A stretch of 64,000 bases of DNA from Streptococcaceae bacterium. GTDB lineage: Bacteria > Bacillota > Bacilli > Lactobacillales > Streptococcaceae. The stretch lies in NCBI GenBank assembly GCA_022484805.1, contig JAKVKP010000001.1, forward strand, positions 62,001 to 126,000, written 5' to 3'. Shown here piece by piece: positions 18,132-27,206 of the stretch. Position 1 is the first letter of the stretch, and each line of letters starts with the position of its first letter. The notes under the pieces are model-generated. The model did not search any database, had not been told where the DNA came from, and saw only the letters and a program-made list of their open reading frames with translations. The translations under genes and the position numbers were made by a program.

Positions 18132-20474
18132 ATGTTAGAACTAAAAAATATTAAAAAACATTACAATATTGGCACAACGACAACTAAGGCTTTAAATGAT
18201 GTTTCTGTTTCTTTTCGTAGAAAAGAATTTGTTGCAATTCTTGGACCTAGTGGGTCTGGTAAAACAACAATGCTTAACATTATCGGTGGACTTGACAAAT
18301 ATGATTCCGGAGATTTAGTTATTGATGGTAAATCAACCAAAAATTTTAAAGATTCTGAATGGGATGCTTATCGAAATAATTCTATTGGCTTTGTATTTCA
18401 AAGCTATAATTTAATTCACCATCTCAGTATTTTAGATAACGTTGAATTAGGTATGACACTTAGTGGCGTTTCGAATGAGGAAAAGCATGAGAAAGCCACA
18501 CAAGCCCTAACAAGAGTTGGACTCAAAGAACATATTCATAAAAAGCCTAATCAACTTTCTGGTGGACAAATGCAACGTGTCGCAATCGCGCGTGCCTTGG
18601 CAAATAATCCAGATATTTTACTTTGTGATGAACCGACGGGGGCATTAGATACCGAAACAAGCAAGCAAATTATGGATTTAATTCAAGAGCTATCACAGGA
18701 AAAATTAGTCATTATGGTGACCCACAATCCTGAATTAGCACATCAATATGCTAACAGAATTATTGAATTTTCGGATGGAAAAATTATTACAGATTCAAAT
18801 CCCCATGTAGAAGGACAAAAAAAAGATGATTTTCAGCTTAAATATACTAAAATGACTTTTTTTACTGCCCTGAAACTTTCGTTTAATAATATTAAAACCA
18901 AAAAAGGACGCACCTTCTTAACAGTTTTTGCTTCCAGTATCGGCATTATTGGTATCGCGGTTGTACTTTCACTATCTAATGGTTTCCAAACACAGATTGA
19001 TAATACTCAATCAGAAACCTTGGCCAACTATCCAATTACCATTTCAGAGAGCGTTTCCTCACAAACAACACCTGGTAGCGGAGATAGTCCAATTACAGAT
19101 GATTCAGACAATACCTATCCTGATACCTCCTATGTCAAAATTCAAGAGAGTCAATCTGATGACGAGGAACATACCAATAAAATTGATCAAACATACCTTG
19201 ACTACCTTCAAGATATTAATCCTGAGTTGAGTAATCATCTCGTTTTCTCAAGAGCCACGACTCTTAATGTCGCAAGAACAAATCAAAATGAAGTTGAAAG
19301 CGTTCAGCTATCTAATGTCGCTTTAGATCAAACAGGTGTTCAAAATATTCAAGCATTAATGAGTAACTCGAGCAATGCAACTTTACCAACAACTTTAGAT
19401 GGTAGTGACAATTATCTAGAAGAAAACTATGATTTACTTTCTGGTTCATTTCCAAAAACAAGCGAAGACATCATCTTGGTAGTTGATGGTAATAACGAAA
19501 TTCCAGAGGCTACATTAGAAAATCTAGGTTTCGACCTAAATGACAGTTCTAAGATTTCATTTGATGATTTGGTTGGTACAACCTTTAAAATTATTACAAA
19601 TGATAATTACTATACTCAAATTCCAACAGGAAATTTTGTACCCAATAAATTGGGTCAAACTATTTATGACAATGAAAATAATATCACCATTCAAATATCA
19701 GGAATATTAAGAGCTAAGAAGGATTCAACATTAGCAATTACTTCAGCAGGTGTAGCTTATAGCGATGAGCTTGTTCAAGAGGTTATCGCAGCCAATCAAA
19801 ATTCTGCGATTGTAGAGGCACAAACAAATTCAGAAACTAACGTTATGACAAATGAGCAGCTTACTGAAACAACTAAAAATACTTTGTTAGCAAGCTTAGG
19901 TAATACAACCATACCTTCAAGCATTATGATTTATCCAAATAATTTTGAAAACAAAGACAAATTATTAGCCTATCTAGACGATTATAATGACAATAAATCA
20001 AAGGCTAATCAAATTATATACACTGATCTCGCTAGCACTGTCACAAGCTTAACTGGTGGTTTGATGGATGCAATCACCTATGTCTTAGTAGCCTTTGCAG
20101 GAATTTCTCTAGTCACAAGCGTCATTATGATTAGTATTATTACCTATACATCAGTTATTGAAAGAACTAAGGAAATTGGTGTGCTCAAGGCATTAGGTGC
20201 GCGAAAAAAAGATATTACTCGGGTTTTCAATGCAGAAACCTTTATTCTAGGTGTTTCTTCAGGATTATTAGGCGTTCTCATTGCTTGGCTATGTACAATC
20301 CCAATTAATGTTATTTTAGAAAACTTAACAGGACTTGCAGATGTTGCTAATTTAAATCCTATACATTCAATTTGGTTGATTGCTATTTCAACACTTTTAA
20401 CAATGCTCGGTGGATACATTCCGGCTCGTATTGCTGCCAAAAAAGATGCAGCCATTGCCTTGCGTTCTGAATAG
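18132..20474 (+). CDS. ABC transporter with ATPase and permease fused (MacB/BceB-like)
   Basis: A 780-residue protein starting at ATG 18132 after GAAAGG. Residues 1-225 are an ABC ATPase of the LolD/MacB type (Walker [10 protein letters not shown], signature [10 protein letters not shown], Walker [12 protein letters not shown]). A membrane segment at about 257-277 is followed by a large, Ser/Thr/Asp-rich external domain of about 350 residues. Three more membrane segments at the C-terminus carry the FtsX signature [21 protein letters not shown]. Such proteins work in peptide resistance, sensing or export, and no separate partner gene is needed. It is divergent from the two-component operon and probably functionally linked to it. 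Confidence 0.88.
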   Translation: MLELKNIKKHYNIGTTTTKALNDVSVSFRRKEFVAILGPSGSGKTTMLNIIGGLDKYDSGDLVIDGKSTKNFKDSEWDAYRNNSIGFVFQSYNLIHHLSILDNVELGMTLSGVSNEEKHEKATQALTRVGLKEHIHKKPNQLSGGQMQRVAIARALANNPDILLCDEPTGALDTETSKQIMDLIQELSQEKLVIMVTHNPELAHQYANRIIEFSDGKIITDSNPHVEGQKKDDFQLKYTKMTFFTALKLSFNNIKTKKGRTFLTVFASSIGIIGIAVVLSLSNGFQTQIDNTQSETLANYPITISESVSSQTTPGSGDSPITDDSDNTYPDTSYVKIQESQSDDEEHTNKIDQTYLDYLQDINPELSNHLVFSRATTLNVARTNQNEVESVQLSNVALDQTGVQNIQALMSNSSNATLPTTLDGSDNYLEENYDLLSGSFPKTSEDIILVVDGNNEIPEATLENLGFDLNDSSKISFDDLVGTTFKIITNDNYYTQIPTGNFVPNKLGQTIYDNENNITIQISGILRAKKDSTLAITSAGVAYSDELVQEVIAANQNSAIVEAQTNSETNVMTNEQLTETTKNTLLASLGNTTIPSSIMIYPNNFENKDKLLAYLDDYNDNKSKANQIIYTDLASTVTSLTGGLMDAITYVLVAFAGISLVTSVIMISIITYTSVIERTKEIGVLKALGARKKDITRVFNAETFILGVSSGLLGVLIAWLCTIPINVILENLTGLADVANLNPIHSIWLIAISTLLTMLGGYIPARIAAKKDAAIALRSE

Positions 20475-20769
20475 GCTTGAAAAGTTACATTTCCTGATTC
20501 AAATTTAATAAAAAACAGCATCTCCTATTTTTTAATGTAGGCAAAGTATACTTTTAAAGTTGCTTTGTCTATTTTATTGAAATGTGATTACATTTTTTAC
20601 GAAATGAAAATTTCTACTTCAAATTTGATATTACTATATTATAGGCTTTCAAAGTGTAGAACAAAATTAATTTTTTATTATGACAAAATGCTATAAAAAT
20701 GGTGCAAAAATTTCAGAGCCTTTAAAACAATATTCTTTTATTAAATTATAAATGAGTTTTATATATAAA
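20475..20769. other. intergenic stretch after the fused ABC gene
   Basis: A weak hairpin (GGCAAAG ... CTTTGTC, about 20538-20568) followed by TATTTTATT may terminate the ABC transcript. The remainder is AT-rich with no coding frame or recognised RNA. Confidence 0.3.
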
Positions 20770-20777
20770 GGGGAAAT

Positions 20778-20885
20778 TCGCCTTGATATTGACAAATAAT
20801 CCAAGCTTTCTAGGAAACATCGGGCATTCTGTAAAAAATCGCCCTGATATTGACAAATAATCTAAGCTTTCTAGGAAACATCGGG
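20778..20885. repeat. tandem pair of 47-bp repeats with 61-bp period
   Basis: Positions 20778-20824 and 20839-20885 are nearly identical (differences include T/C at 20783 and C/T at 20801), starting TCGCC(T/C)TGATATTGACAA and ending TTTCTAGGAAACATCGGG. The short element GGGAAATTCGC flanks the pair at 20772 and 20884. A second locus at 35811-35937 has the same 61-bp period and a related core. Confidence 0.75.
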
Positions 20886-20909
20886 AAATTCGCATGACAT
20901 GAAGCATAA

Positions 20910-20927
20910 TTTAGAAATATTTCTAAA
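20910..20927. repeat. 18-bp perfect palindrome
   Basis: TTTAGAAATATTTCTAAA is fully self-complementary. It follows the 61-bp repeats; a binding site or a hairpin without a T-run are both possible. Confidence 0.4.
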
Positions 20928-20968
20928 ACTGCAGCATTCAAGGCATGATTTTGATGGCTCAGCTACTA

Positions 20969-21009
20969 CTAATCAATTTCAGCTTCATTTGGGCGCTCAA
21001 ATTGATTAG
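20969..21009 (-). pseudogene. remnant of a second MFS gene 3' end, inside a hairpin
   Basis: On the minus strand this stretch reads ERPNEAEID then stop, closely matching the C-terminus of the intact MFS gene (KRPNEAEI then stop at 21130). At DNA level 20976-20995 matches 21134-21153 at 19 of 20 positions. CTAATCAATTT (20969-20979) and AAATTGATTAG (20999-21009) are exact inverted copies. It probably records a duplication of the transporter gene end. Confidence 0.45.
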
Positions 21010-21024
21010 TGGCAATACAAAAAA

Positions 21025-21048
21025 GGCAGGTGTCCGAAGACGACTGCC
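21025..21048 (-). terminator. terminator of the MFS gene
   Basis: On the minus strand GGCAG and GTC pair with GAC and CTGCC around a TTCG loop, followed by TTTTTTG. Confidence 0.7.
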
Positions 21049-21129
21049 AAATATCAATTTTAAGCTTTTTAGTCAAATCAGTTCGCTTTGGGATTGAGCC
21101 ACAATTTAAATATACTCATTTGATGAGCA

Positions 21130-22380
21130 TTAGATTTCAGCTTCATTTGGTCGTTTAACTGTTAAGGCAAGTAAAATACCGCCGATGATAAAGAGTACCA
21201 TTAAGCTAGCAATCCCAAATTGGCTCTTTCCAGTCAGTTTAGTCATTGTAGAGAAAATAATTGGTCCAAGAATTGCTGAAAATTTTCCGAAAATGTTATA
21301 GAAACCAAAAAATTCATTTGCTTTATCTTTGGGAATAATTTTAGAAAAATAAGAGCGACTTAGCGCTTGAATCCCACCTTGAGAGGTACCCACTAAGATA
21401 CCAAGAATCCAAAAATCAAGGGTTGTTTTCATAAACATCGCATAAAAACAAATAATCACATAGACAAATATTGCAACGACAATCAGTGGCTTTGTACCAA
21501 ATTTTTCAGCAAGCCATCCATATAATATGGTAAATGGGAAGGCAATAATATTCACTACTAGCAAAATAATAATCAGCATATTAGAATCAACACCCATGTC
21601 TACTCCAAAAGCTGTTGCCATCGTGAAAATTGTATCAACTCCATCAATATAAAAGAAATAGGCAAGCAAGAATAAAACAACAATCTTATATTGGCGAATA
21701 TCGCGAATTGTCGTAATCAAGCGACGGAAGCTATTGCGAATTGAATGATTTTGTTTAGGCACACCATAGACCTGATGCACATTTTTAAAGAACGGAATAG
21801 AAAATAGACCCCACCATAAACCTGTTAAGATAAAGCAAAGCTTCGTAACGAATTCACTACCCATTAAGCCAAAGCCGTTGGTCACTTGTAAAATCATTAC
21901 TAAAACAAATAATAAGGCACTCCCAATATAGCCGAAGCCATAGCCATACGAGGATATTTTATCTGAACGTTCATCATCAGTAATGTCAACTAGAAAACCA
22001 TCGTAAAATACATTGGCACCTTGAAAGCCCATATGTGAAATAACATAGACTATTAATAATGTCACCCAGCTTTGATTTGGTACTAAGGCTAGCCCAAGAG
22101 TTGTTATAATTCCTGATATGGCAAAAAGTGAAAATATTTTCTTTTTATAGCCAACGTAATCAGCAACCGTACCCAGAAAAGGCGCTAATAATGAAATAAT
22201 TAAGGTGGCAATTGAAGAGGTATATCCCCAAATAGCAGTGCTATCGACAGATGAAATGCCAGCATTGCCACTCACATATTTAAAATAAATTGGTAAAATT
22301 GCAGTAACCACGACTAAAGAATAGGCCGAATTTGCCCAGTCATACATAATCCAGCTTTTTTCGGTTTTGGTTAGTTTCAT
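21130..22380 (-). CDS. MFS transporter, UMF1/Atg22-like
   Basis: A 416-residue membrane protein with about 12 hydrophobic segments. The N-terminus KSWIMYDWANSAYSLVV is the hallmark of the UMF1 (vacuole effluxer Atg22-like) family. Further motifs are LAPFLGTVADYVGYKKK, the family's MFS loop, and GILVGTSQGGIQALSRSYFS. Substrates of bacterial members are unknown. It is preceded by a conventional ribosome binding site and lies downstream of the phosphodiesterase-type gene on the same strand, with a gap of about 125 bases. Confidence 0.85.
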   Translation of the reverse strand: MKLTKTEKSWIMYDWANSAYSLVVVTAILPIYFKYVSGNAGISSVDSTAIWGYTSSIATLIISLLAPFLGTVADYVGYKKKIFSLFAISGIITTLGLALVPNQSWVTLLIVYVISHMGFQGANVFYDGFLVDITDDERSDKISSYGYGFGYIGSALLFVLVMILQVTNGFGLMGSEFVTKLCFILTGLWWGLFSIPFFKNVHQVYGVPKQNHSIRNSFRRLITTIRDIRQYKIVVLFLLAYFFYIDGVDTIFTMATAFGVDMGVDSNMLIIILLVVNIIAFPFTILYGWLAEKFGTKPLIVVAIFVYVIICFYAMFMKTTLDFWILGILVGTSQGGIQALSRSYFSKIIPKDKANEFFGFYNIFGKFSAILGPIIFSTMTKLTGKSQFGIASLMVLFIIGGILLALTVKRPNEAEI

Positions 22381-22506
22381 TTATTGCTCCTCATAAATTT
22401 TCAATTGTCTAAATTTTAGGCAGTTAATGCCGACATATGTTATCATCTCACATTTTATGTTAGATACGTTGTGTTAGTAGGCTTTAATTTCAAAGTACAA
22501 AGCTAG

Positions 22507-23793
22507 CTATTCAAAAAGTTCATTAATCACTTGACCATCAACAATATTCGGAAAATCAGTTAAATTCAAAATTTTTGCAAAAGTAGGCGCCTCATCAACT
22601 AGCCGTGCCTTAGCAATTTTTTTACCTTTTGCGATGCCTGGGCCAAAAGCTACAAATGTTGTCTGATAGTTATCTTTTTTCGGTGAAAAGCCGTGAACTG
22701 CTCGGTAACGTTCAGACTGACCAATTGAATCACCATCGACCTTCTCAACTGGTTGCCCTATCGATTCATCAATAAAATAATAGCCTCTTTTCGCTTCTAG
22801 CATGAGTGCACAATCTGAATCTGCACCAAAGGATTCTGCCCGATCATGACTATAAATTGCTTCAATTTCGTGAATATTGTGTAATTCAGCTCTTATTTCT
22901 GACACGGTTATGTTAGATTCAGGGTTAAGATAAATATATGCTGAGCCGTCACAGCTCTTACAGTAGACGTCCCAATTCGGCGCGACTGTCCCATCATTTC
23001 GTGCCGTCAGCCAACCTTTTTTGGCGAAAATCGCATTAATCCGCAGCATTGAATGAACATCAATTTGATAATGATCCCCAAGCAACACAAAAACCGTATC
23101 CGAATAGGTGCCAGCTGCCTTAGTGGCATTAATAATTTTAGCGACATTTTCATCTAGCTGTCTTTTGGCAGTTTCAGCTTCCTGACTGTTGACACCATGA
23201 GCATGGCGCATACTGTCTAAATTAACTAGATGAACGGCAGTCAAATCTGGCTTTTCGTGAACAATTGTATCCACCGTACACGCAGTAATAAATTGATCTA
23301 AGTATGGTTGTTTAATTCCTTGACGCAATTTGCCATAGCGAGCATTCATTTTAACTAAGAATAATGATGAGCTTGCTTGAAACGAGGTTAATACCTGATT
23401 AGTCCAAATGCGATTCGGAAAAATTTCAGCAATATTAAAATCAATATCACCCTTGGCACAAACGGGCCATAAAAAAGCGGCGGTTTTGAGCTGATTACGC
23501 TTGGCGTAGTCAAAAATAGTCGGTACCTGAATATCTTGAGCATACCAAAACCAATCTGGTGACTTACGCTTGCTTTGCAATTTTGTATTATTAACAACGC
23601 CGTGCACATTTGGGAAAAAGCCAGTCATAATTGTTGTATGAGAGGGGTAGGTTAGTGACGGATAGATTGCCTCAACCTGTTCAACATGACAGCCCTTTTG
23701 TATTGCGGATTGAATAGTTGGTAAATCTGACAAATCACCTTTTAAATCTGCAGCACCCAAGGCATCTAATGAAATTACTACCAATTTAGTCAT
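22507..23793 (-). CDS. alkaline-phosphatase-superfamily phosphodiesterase (ENPP-like)
   Basis: A 428-residue protein without a signal peptide. The metal-site pattern of type I phosphodiesterases and nucleotide pyrophosphatases is visible: VVISLDALGAADL (Asp ligand), YPSLTYPSHTTIMTG with the nucleophile Thr, VHLVNLDSMRHAHG (Asp, His), FVLLGDHYQ (Asp-His) and VHGFSP (His). It probably hydrolyses a phosphodiester or pyrophosphate substrate in the cytoplasm. The actual substrate is not determinable. Confidence 0.8.
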   Translation of the reverse strand: MTKLVVISLDALGAADLKGDLSDLPTIQSAIQKGCHVEQVEAIYPSLTYPSHTTIMTGFFPNVHGVVNNTKLQSKRKSPDWFWYAQDIQVPTIFDYAKRNQLKTAAFLWPVCAKGDIDFNIAEIFPNRIWTNQVLTSFQASSSLFLVKMNARYGKLRQGIKQPYLDQFITACTVDTIVHEKPDLTAVHLVNLDSMRHAHGVNSQEAETAKRQLDENVAKIINATKAAGTYSDTVFVLLGDHYQIDVHSMLRINAIFAKKGWLTARNDGTVAPNWDVYCKSCDGSAYIYLNPESNITVSEIRAELHNIHEIEAIYSHDRAESFGADSDCALMLEAKRGYYFIDESIGQPVEKVDGDSIGQSERYRAVHGFSPKKDNYQTTFVAFGPGIAKGKKIAKARLVDEAPTFAKILNLTDFPNIVDGQVINELFE

Positions 23794-24036
23794 TGATTAC
23801 GCTCCTTTTATCGCGTCAACATTTACAGTTTACCTTAAAAAAAATAAGGAGTTGTTAAAGTAATGTAAAATTCCTTTTATCTCTTTTTAAAAATAACACA
23901 AAAAAGACAATCTATAAAATATAATGACCAATAAGTAGGCATAATAATTACCAATTATAGAGAGAATTATAGTCAAGCTAATTTGCTTTATTCAACTATC
24001 AATTTCTAAGCAGGAATGACCTTTTTCCACGTTAAT

Positions 24037-24056
24037 AACAGTGCTATTCATGCTAT
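24037..24056 (+). promoter_or_regulatory. promoter of toxin mRNA, copy 1
   Basis: TATAAT at about 24053-24058 has TTAATA 16 bp upstream. The same sequence precedes copy 2 with only two changes. Confidence 0.5.
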
Positions 24057-24113
24057 AATATTCAAGTAGGAAAGTTATGACGGTGGCTATCTAATTGAGG
24101 GGTGGTGGTGCTT

Positions 24114-24218
24114 ATGAAAGTAGGTGCTAAAATCTTTAGAAAGGAAATGCCTGTTGTCAGCATTAGAAACAATTCAGCTGTTATTAGCCTTTGGTATGTT
24201 TACCATTGCCCTAATTAA
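24114..24218 (+). other. leader frame overlapping the toxin gene, copy 1
   Basis: ATG 24114 has the strong site GAGGGGTGGTGG upstream and encodes 34 residues beginning MKVGAKIFRKEMPV. The first 14 codons are conserved in copy 2; after that the two peptides diverge because they overlap the toxin frame. The toxin TTG at 24154 lies inside it in another frame. It may drive toxin translation by coupling. Confidence 0.45.
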
Positions 24219-24282
24219 GCTAATTGTGGATTTGCTTAAAAACGACAAAAAAAGTAACCAGTCATTAACTTTAGCAGGTTAA
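24154..24282 (+). CDS. holin-like type I toxin peptide, copy 1
   Basis: A 42-residue hydrophobic peptide (start TTG 24154, with GAAAGGAAA about 9 bases upstream): SALETIQLLLAFGMFTIALI, then a short second hydrophobic part and a charged tail KNDKKSNQ. The pattern of a small N-terminal polar cap, LxLMIAFAxLxxxLI and a KNDKK-type end matches the putative holin-like toxin family common in Lactobacillales, related in design to TxpA/BsrG. It is expected to insert into the membrane. A terminator overlaps its last codons, and a converging antisense RNA is likely. Confidence 0.75.
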   Translation: MSALETIQLLLAFGMFTIALIKLIVDLLKNDKKSNQSLTLAG

Positions 24283-24366
24283 CTGATTACTTTTTGTAAT
24301 TAAATCATGCTACCGTCTTAAACGGTTCTACATTAGGGGGCGTATTTCCAGTACGTCCTCTTTTCA
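24246..24366 (-). ncRNA. probable antisense RNA antitoxin, copy 1
   Basis: A minus-strand promoter-like TTATTA near 24373-24378 with TTAGCC 17 bp upstream would start an RNA near 24365. It would carry the conserved ACGTA/TACG hairpin and end at the hairpin 24247-24295, which has T-runs on both strands. The RNA would contain ACCGT and CGCCCCCTAATGTAG, which complement the toxin leader at 24080-24106, as in par-type loci. Confidence 0.55.
24247..24295. terminator. bidirectional terminator shared by toxin mRNA and antisense RNA, copy 1
   Basis: AAAAGTAA-CCAGT pairs with ACTG-ATTACTTTTT, with an inner TTAAC/GTTAA stem. T-runs occur on both strands, and the toxin stop codon lies within the stem. 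Confidence 0.6.
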
Positions 24367-24568
24367 TACTTATAATAACATAATTTAGTTGGGTTGGCTA
24401 ATTTTTATAGCCTATTATTCAATTTTCAAGAGGTATCCATTGAATTAGAATCGAAAGATGTGGCGTAAGAATGACCTTTTTCCACATTAATAACAATGCT
24501 ATTCATGCTATAATATTCAAGTAGGAAAGTTATGACGGTGGCTATCTAATTGAGGGGTGGTGGTGCTT

Positions 24569-24670
24569 ATGAAAGTAGGTGCTAAAATCTTAAGAAAGGA
24601 AATGCCTGTTGACAGTCTATCAAGCTTTGAGTCTGATGATTGCTTTTGCAATATTAGTCTTAAAGATTAA
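24569..24670 (+). other. leader frame overlapping the toxin gene, copy 2
   Basis: ATG 24569 with GAGGGGTGGTGG upstream encodes 33 residues beginning MKVGAKILRKEMPV. Only one of the first 14 residues differs from copy 1 (Leu for Phe). The toxin TTG at 24609 lies inside it in another frame. Confidence 0.45.
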
Positions 24671-24692
24671 CGACAAAGACAACAAAAAATAA
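24609..24692 (+). CDS. holin-like type I toxin peptide, copy 2
   Basis: A 27-residue peptide from TTG 24609: TVYQALSLMIAFAILVLKIN then DKDNKK. TVYQALSLMIAFAILVL is a near-standard version of the holin-like toxin signature. It is 15 residues shorter than copy 1 and diverged in sequence, so the two may not share one antitoxin fully. Promoter, leader and antisense segment are the same as for copy 1. Confidence 0.75.
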   Translation: MTVYQALSLMIAFAILVLKINDKDNKK

Positions 24693-24727
24693 CCGCTCAT
24701 ATCTTTGGCGAGATAACGGTTATTTTT
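24682..24727. terminator. bidirectional terminator of toxin cassette copy 2
   Basis: AAAAATAACCG and CGGTTATTTTT form a perfect 11-bp stem, with an inner CTC/GAG pair and T-runs on both strands. Confidence 0.7.
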
Positions 24728-24797
24728 AGCTAAAATCAAGTCACCGTCTTAAACGGTTCTACATTAGGGGGCGTATTTCCAGTACGTCCTCTTTTCA
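24682..24797 (-). ncRNA. probable antisense RNA antitoxin, copy 2
   Basis: Same architecture as copy 1, shifted by 431 bp: promoter-like TTATTA near 24804-24809, conserved 5' hairpin, ACCGT repeat, and an end in the hairpin at 24682-24727. The RNA should be about 115 bases long. Confidence 0.55.
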
Positions 24798-24880
24798 TAC
24801 TTATAATAACATAATTTAGCTGGGTTGGCTAATTTTTGACATAATGATTAATATCATTAGCTTAATCAGATTTGACTTCA

Positions 24881-25702
24881 CTAGGCCTCTGCTAAAAATT
24901 GTTTGACTAAAGCTTTAAATTTTGTCTTAAGCTGATTGGTCACCTCTACCACTTCCTCGTGGTTTAATTCAGATTGCATGCCTGCTGCCTTGTTGGTGAT
25001 TGCTGAAATACCAAGTACACGTAACCCACTATGATTGGCAACAATCACTTCGGGTACGGTTGACATGCCAACCGCGTCGCCACCGACCGTCCGCACAAAA
25101 CGAATTTCCGCTGGGGTTTCATAGCTTGGGCCTGAAAAGCCCATATAGACACCTACTTGAAGCTTAATTTTCAAATCTTGAGCGATTTGAGCGAGTAATT
25201 GGCGATATTTATAATCATAAGCCTGAGACATATCTGGAAATCGTGGTCCAAATTCATCTAAATTGGCGCCAATTAATGGATTGCTACCCATATAATTAAT
25301 ATGGTCTGTAATCGCCATCAAATCGCCCGCTTCAAAGTTTAAATTCACACCGCCCGCTGCATTGGTCACAATTAGGCTGGTTGCGCCAAGTGCCTTCATG
25401 ATGCGCACTGGATAAGTGACCACCTGCATATTATGCCCTTCATAATAATGAAAACGCCCCTGCATCGCAAGCACTGCTTTGCCTGATAAATTACCATAGA
25501 CTAGCTGACCTGCATGACCAACTACTGTTGAAGCTGGAAAGCCGGGGATTTCTTGATAAGGAATCCGAATCGCACCTTCAATTTCTTCTGCTAATTCTCC
25601 TAGACCAGAGCCTAAAATCAACCCAAAATCAACTGCTCCGACACCTTGATTTTTTAAATAGCTCACTGTTTCTTTGATTAACGCCTGATTAATTTCTGTC
25701 AT
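24881..25702 (-). CDS. punA: purine nucleoside phosphorylase (inosine/guanosine type)
   Basis: A 273-residue trimeric-type phosphorylase that splits inosine and guanosine to base and ribose-1-phosphate. Motifs are LILGSGLGELAEEIEG (phosphate site), GRFHYYEGH, VTNAAGGVN, and GGDAVGMSTVPEVIVANHSG near residue 195. It follows deoB by 43 bases on the same strand. The pair forms a nucleoside salvage operon in which DeoB converts the ribose-1-phosphate produced. Confidence 0.93.
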   Translation of the reverse strand: MTEINQALIKETVSYLKNQGVGAVDFGLILGSGLGELAEEIEGAIRIPYQEIPGFPASTVVGHAGQLVYGNLSGKAVLAMQGRFHYYEGHNMQVVTYPVRIMKALGATSLIVTNAAGGVNLNFEAGDLMAITDHINYMGSNPLIGANLDEFGPRFPDMSQAYDYKYRQLLAQIAQDLKIKLQVGVYMGFSGPSYETPAEIRFVRTVGGDAVGMSTVPEVIVANHSGLRVLGISAITNKAAGMQSELNHEEVVEVTNQLKTKFKALVKQFLAEA

Positions 25703-25745
25703 CTAATCACCTTTCTATCTCAGTTCTTAAAAGAATATTATTATT

Positions 25746-26927
25746 TTAGCGTAATGAATTTAAAAAGCTTGCACCATTTTCTGTTGGTAGTACACTAAAA
25801 TTTTCAGCAATTGTTGCCGATATATCTGCATAATGACCGATTGGTAGTACGCCTGAGCTTTTGAAGCTTGGACTAAAAATCAGTAACGGCACGTATTCAC
25901 GAGTATGATCGGTTCCTGAATAGGTAGGGTCGTTGCCATGATCTGCCGTGATTAATAATAAATCGTCTGGCTTCATCGCGTCATAAATTTCTGGTAAACG
26001 GGCATCAAAATCTTCGATTGCTTGTCCATAGCCGATTGGATCCCGACGATGACCATATAAGGCATCAAAATCAACGAGATTGGTAAAGCTTATACCTTCA
26101 AATGGTTCATCCATAACCTTTAATAGCTGATCAACGCCATCCATATTGCTTGTGGTTCTGACGGCAGCCGTGATGCCTTTTCCATTAAAGATATCATTAA
26201 TTTTTCCGACCGCATAAACTGTTTTATCTGCTGCCTTTAGGCGATCTAAAACCGTTTCACCAAAGGGATTGAGTGCATAGTCGTGTCGACCACTAGTTCG
26301 CGTAAAATGACCTGACTCTCCAATGTACGGACGTGCAATAATGCGACCAATCATATAGGGATCGTCTAAAGTAATCGAGCGTACATATTCACAAATACGG
26401 TAAAGCTCCTCTAGTGGAATCACAGATTCATGCGCCGCTATTTGCAAGACAGGATCGGCAGAGGTGTAAATAATTAAATCGCCACTTTCAAGCTGCTCTG
26501 CACCAAAATCAGCAATTACCTCTGTTCCTGAATAAGGTTTATTTGCAGCGCGAATCACTTTTCGGCCTGAAAATGCTTCGATTTTGTGTAATAGCTCTTC
26601 TGGAAAACCGTTTGGAAAAACTCGAAAGGGTGTTTTAATATTAAGTCCCATGATTTCCCAATGCCCAGTCATAGTATCTTTACCAACTGAAATCTCCTCA
26701 AGCTTTGTAGCATAGCCTAGAGCATTTCCAACTGCTTTTACACCTTTTAAGGGCTTCGGACGGGGAATCAATCCTAAGCCTAATTTTTCTAGATTTGGTA
26801 TATTCAGACCTGCCGTTTCGGCGATATGACCAAGCGTATCACTTCCTAAATCATTGAAGTCCGCCGCATCAGGTGCCTCGCCAATTCCAACTGAATCTAA
26901 TACGATTAAATGTACACGCTTAAACAT
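25746..26927 (-). CDS. deoB: phosphopentomutase
   Basis: A 393-residue manganese enzyme of the alkaline phosphatase superfamily that interconverts (deoxy)ribose-1- and -5-phosphate. Motifs include [16 protein letters not shown] (metal Asp), the phospho-acceptor Thr in [29 protein letters not shown], and [12 protein letters not shown] with [11 protein letters not shown] (metal ligands). It starts the deoB-punA operon. Confidence 0.95.
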   Translation of the reverse strand: MFKRVHLIVLDSVGIGEAPDAADFNDLGSDTLGHIAETAGLNIPNLEKLGLGLIPRPKPLKGVKAVGNALGYATKLEEISVGKDTMTGHWEIMGLNIKTPFRVFPNGFPEELLHKIEAFSGRKVIRAANKPYSGTEVIADFGAEQLESGDLIIYTSADPVLQIAAHESVIPLEELYRICEYVRSITLDDPYMIGRIIARPYIGESGHFTRTSGRHDYALNPFGETVLDRLKAADKTVYAVGKINDIFNGKGITAAVRTTSNMDGVDQLLKVMDEPFEGISFTNLVDFDALYGHRRDPIGYGQAIEDFDARLPEIYDAMKPDDLLLITADHGNDPTYSGTDHTREYVPLLIFSPSFKSSGVLPIGHYADISATIAENFSVLPTENGASFLNSLR

Positions 26928-27206
26928 TTTTTCATCCTTTCAAAAATACATTTCTAATTAGAGTATCATCTCTCCTCTAGTGTATGAATAAAAACAAAAA
27001 AAGAAAAGTCATTCTTCAATTTAATTGCACGAAATCAATAAAATAACATTTTATTTAATAAATATTAATGATTTTTTTACGTTATTGTCCATCGCCACGA
27101 TTGGATTAATAAATTCAATTAAATTATTAATAAAGTATTTTAATGATATGACTTGATTTTGAATATTTAATTTGAGATGATTTTTTTAGGAGTAAGGAGA
27201 TTAATC

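Larger units (their letters stand above)
24014..24406. repeat. type I toxin-antitoxin cassette, copy 1
   Basis: This 393-bp block is repeated at 24469-24837 (starts 455 bp apart). Nearly identical parts are the promoter and leader, from GAATGACC to the start of the toxin frame, and the last 95 bp from ACCGTCTTAAACGGT to GGTTGGCTAATTTTT. The toxin coding part and hairpin between them differ strongly. Confidence 0.85.
24469..24837. repeat. type I toxin-antitoxin cassette, copy 2
   Basis: Second copy of the block at 24014-24406. Promoter, leader and the antisense end are almost unchanged, while the toxin part is shorter and diverged. The two copies are separated by 62 bases without a coding frame. 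Confidence 0.85.
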
